Part shown: one piece after another, positions 5,709-7,043 of the stretch | Layout: each line of letters opens with the position of its first letter | Numbering within the stretch: the stretch's first letter is position 1 | Origin: Planctomycetota bacterium | Lineage (GTDB): Bacteria; Planctomycetota; Phycisphaerae; Phycisphaerales; SM1A02 | DNA length: 7,043 bases | Reading direction: 5' to 3' | Assembly: GCA_022567855.1 (NCBI GenBank) | Contig: JADFGE010000157.1 | Coordinates: 1 to 7,043, forward strand | Notes under the pieces: generated by a model | What the model saw: only the letters and a program-made list of their open reading frames with translations | Database searches by the model: none | Told to the model about the DNA's origin: nothing | Position numbers and translations under genes: made by a program

Positions 5709-6425
5709 GTGCGCTGCGACCTCATCATCCCCGCGCTCAACGAAGCAACGAACATGAGCGATTTGTTCGATGCGATCCAATCCTTGCCCGACGGTCTGGT
5801 GCGCCACGTCATCCTGGCGGACAACGGTTCGACCGACGGTACGCCGGAGGCGGCACAAGCGCGCGGGGCAGTTGTCGTGCACGAATCGCATCGCGGGTAT
5901 GGCGCAGCATGTCTCAAGGCTATTGAATGGATCAAACAACAAGAAGTTCCGCCGGATGTGATCGCGTTTCTCGATGCGGACCTTTCTGATGACCCTGCGT
6001 CGCTCGAATCGCTCTTGGAGCCGATCGAAAAGGACCACGCAGACATTGTCATCGGTTCGCGCGTCAGACTCGCAGAGCCGGGAGCGCTGAACTTGGCACA
6101 GCGTTGGGGAGGCGGCTTAGCGTGTGTGATGATGCGCGTCTTGACGAAAAAGCGCTACACCGACCTCGGACCCTTCCGCGCCGTGCGCTGGACGACCTTC
6201 CAACGACTCGCCATGGCCGATCGCACTTGGGGCTGGACGGTCGAGCTGCAAATGAAAGCGGCGCTGATGAACATTCCCACGATCGAGATCGACGTCCCCT
6301 ACCGACGGCGCGCGGCTGGGCGGTCGAAAATCTCCGGCACACTGCGCGGTCTTGTCGCCGCCGGCGCGAAGATCATCACCACGATCATCGCGATTTGGTG
6401 GAAGCACCCACGAAGCCGGTCCTGA
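5709..6425 (+). CDS. Family 2 glycosyltransferase, dolichyl/polyprenyl-phosphate sugar synthase-like
   Basis: This GT-A fold enzyme of glycosyltransferase family 2 probably transfers a sugar from a nucleotide donor to a lipid phosphate or similar acceptor at the inner membrane face. The 238-residue product begins with the donor-site strand CDLIIPALNEATNM, then has ADNGSTDGTPEAA (37-49), GYGAACLKAIEW (63-74), the metal-binding DAD at 89-91 (AFLDADLSDDP), IGSR (115-118), and the acceptor-side segments TDLGPFRAVRW and TWGWTVELQMKA. PYRRRAAGRSKISGTLRGL and a hydrophobic tail (about 211-231) suggest membrane association. The layout resembles the DPM1/DPG-like subgroup; sugar and acceptor cannot be told. 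The start is GTG at 5709 without a ribosome-binding site, and no ATG lies upstream in frame before the stop at 5664. It lies 201 bp after trpC and is convergent with purE. Confidence 0.88.
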   Translation: MRCDLIIPALNEATNMSDLFDAIQSLPDGLVRHVILADNGSTDGTPEAAQARGAVVVHESHRGYGAACLKAIEWIKQQEVPPDVIAFLDADLSDDPASLESLLEPIEKDHADIVIGSRVRLAEPGALNLAQRWGGGLACVMMRVLTKKRYTDLGPFRAVRWTTFQRLAMADRTWGWTVELQMKAALMNIPTIEIDVPYRRRAAGRSKISGTLRGLVAAGAKIITTIIAIWWKHPRSRS

Positions 6426-6464
6426 GGAGTCCGCGACGAAGGTCCGGGTATCCCCGCGCAGGGT

Positions 6465-6481
6465 TCCCGATGGAATCGGGA
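6465..6481. terminator. Hairpin TCCCGAT-GGA-ATCGGGA between convergent genes
   Basis: A perfect 7-bp stem with a 3-base loop lies 40 bp after the glycosyltransferase stop and 20 bp beyond the purE stop. Its position between convergent genes suits a bidirectional transcription end, but no T-run follows on either strand. It may instead be a dispersed palindrome related to the one at 2294-2306. Confidence 0.4.
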
Positions 6482-6500
6482 CGGCTAAACCTAAATTCAA

Positions 6501-7001
6501 TTACTCCAACTTATCAACCTTCGCCGATTGCGCTGCGCGAAATGCCTTAAGCTTCGCGTCGATCGTCTCGTTGCCCAATCCCAGAATCGCCGCGGCAAAG
6601 AGCGCTGCATTCACCGCCCCCGGCTTGCCCACCGCGAACGTCGCCACAGGCACGCCGCGCGGCATCTGAGCCGTCGACAGCAGCGAATCCAATCCATCCA
6701 GCGACCACCCCCGCATGGGGCAGCCCAACACCGGCAAATGTGTCAGCGACGCTGCCACTCCAGCCAGATGCGCCGCACCGCCTGCCGCACAAATCAACAC
6801 GTTCAGCCCGCGCTGCTCAGCTGATTTGCAGTAATCCGCCAACCGCTCCGGTGCGCGATGAGCGGAGATCGCATTGCACTCGTGAGCGATGCCCAGCTGC
6901 CCAAGCATCTCGCTGGCCGCCTGCATCGTGGGCCAATCAGACTTGCTGCCCATCAACACGCCTACTATGGCCCCGTCCACCGCCGTGTAATCGTCGCTCA
7001 T
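6501..7001 (-). CDS. purE: N5-carboxyaminoimidazole ribonucleotide mutase PurE (class I)
   Basis: PurE catalyses carboxyl transfer from N5-CAIR to CAIR in de novo purine synthesis, after PurK. The 166-residue protein matches the family length of about 160-170. It shows the nucleotide-binding GSKSDWPTM (18-26), the catalytic SAHRAPER (S46, H48), and the loop CAAGGAAHLAG (71-81), where most relatives read GAGGAAHLPG. It also has PVLGCPM, the LDGLDSLLSTAQMPRGVPVATFAVG block (101-125), and NAALFAAAIL near the end. These features fit the class I (mutase) type rather than the animal-type carboxylase. I chose ATG 7001 because GAGGAG lies six bases before it; a TTG at 7004 would add one residue. purK is not visible; only 42 bases remain upstream. 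It is convergent with the glycosyltransferase gene, with a 75-bp gap. Confidence 0.95.
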   Translation of the reverse strand: MSDDYTAVDGAIVGVLMGSKSDWPTMQAASEMLGQLGIAHECNAISAHRAPERLADYCKSAEQRGLNVLICAAGGAAHLAGVAASLTHLPVLGCPMRGWSLDGLDSLLSTAQMPRGVPVATFAVGKPGAVNAALFAAAILGLGNETIDAKLKAFRAAQSAKVDKLE

Positions 7002-7007
7002 CAATTG

Positions 7008-7013
7008 CTCCTC
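7008..7013 (-). promoter_or_regulatory. Ribosome-binding site of purE (GAGGAG)
   Basis: On the minus strand GAGGAG lies six bases before the ATG at 7001. It is the strongest Shine-Dalgarno sequence in the window and decides the purE start in favour of ATG over the preceding TTG. Confidence 0.75.
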
Positions 7014-7043
7014 ACGCCCGCCCCATTCAGCGGCAAGACGCGA

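Noticed and set aside
5249..6052. 267-codon open frame on the minus strand
   Set aside because: It lies antisense across the end of trpC and much of the glycosyltransferase gene. Both of these have clear family motifs, and the frame's protein looks like high-GC shadow sequence.
1..7043. CRISPR array, tRNA, rRNA, toxin-antitoxin or phage defence module
   Set aside because: No regularly spaced repeats, cloverleaf or rRNA-like sequence, or paired small genes were seen. The CPBP family includes Abi-named proteins, but nothing nearby suggests phage defence or bacteriocin production.

Overview
This roughly 60% GC (estimated by eye) bacterial window carries ordinary chromosomal genes: the end of a flagellar rod/ring operon, tryptophan-related genes (trpS, trpC), a CPBP-family membrane protease, a family 2 glycosyltransferase and purE. 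The gene content implies a flagellated bacterium with an outer membrane, because it encodes L-ring and P-ring assembly proteins. The order flgG-flgA-flgH, the FlgH without a lipobox, and the CACGGGCAT..ATGCCCGTG palindromes between genes together suggest a Planctomycetota-type genome. That assignment is an inference from remembered patterns, not a search result.

Layout: positions 1-2217 (+ strand) hold the 3' end of flgG, then flgA and flgH, closely spaced as one transcription unit. Positions 2218-2578 are non-coding. Most of this stretch looks like a 305-bp non-autonomous mobile element with ~15-30 bp terminal inverted repeats abutting TA (or CTAG) at both ends. It is packed with smaller palindromes, and its first base supplies the last base of the flgH stop codon. 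Positions 2579-4705 (- strand) hold a CPBP-family protease gene followed by trpS. Positions 4680-5507 (+) hold trpC, whose start codon overlaps the start region of the protease gene head to head. Positions 5508-5708 are non-coding, with two tandem hairpins. Positions 5709-6425 (+) hold a glycosyltransferase gene that converges on purE (6501-7001, -).

FlgG is the distal rod, FlgA the periplasmic chaperone for P-ring assembly, and FlgH the L-ring subunit. The expected partner flgI does not follow flgH here. TrpC makes indole-3-glycerol phosphate for tryptophan synthesis and TrpS charges tRNA-Trp, but they lie on opposite strands and nothing in the sequence shows shared control. PurE acts in de novo purine synthesis. 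I see no CRISPR, tRNA, rRNA, riboswitch or defence system, and no convincing novel multi-gene system. The most interesting items are the MITE-like element after flgH, the head-to-head overlapping starts of trpC and the protease gene, the lipobox-less FlgH and the tandem hairpins after trpC.
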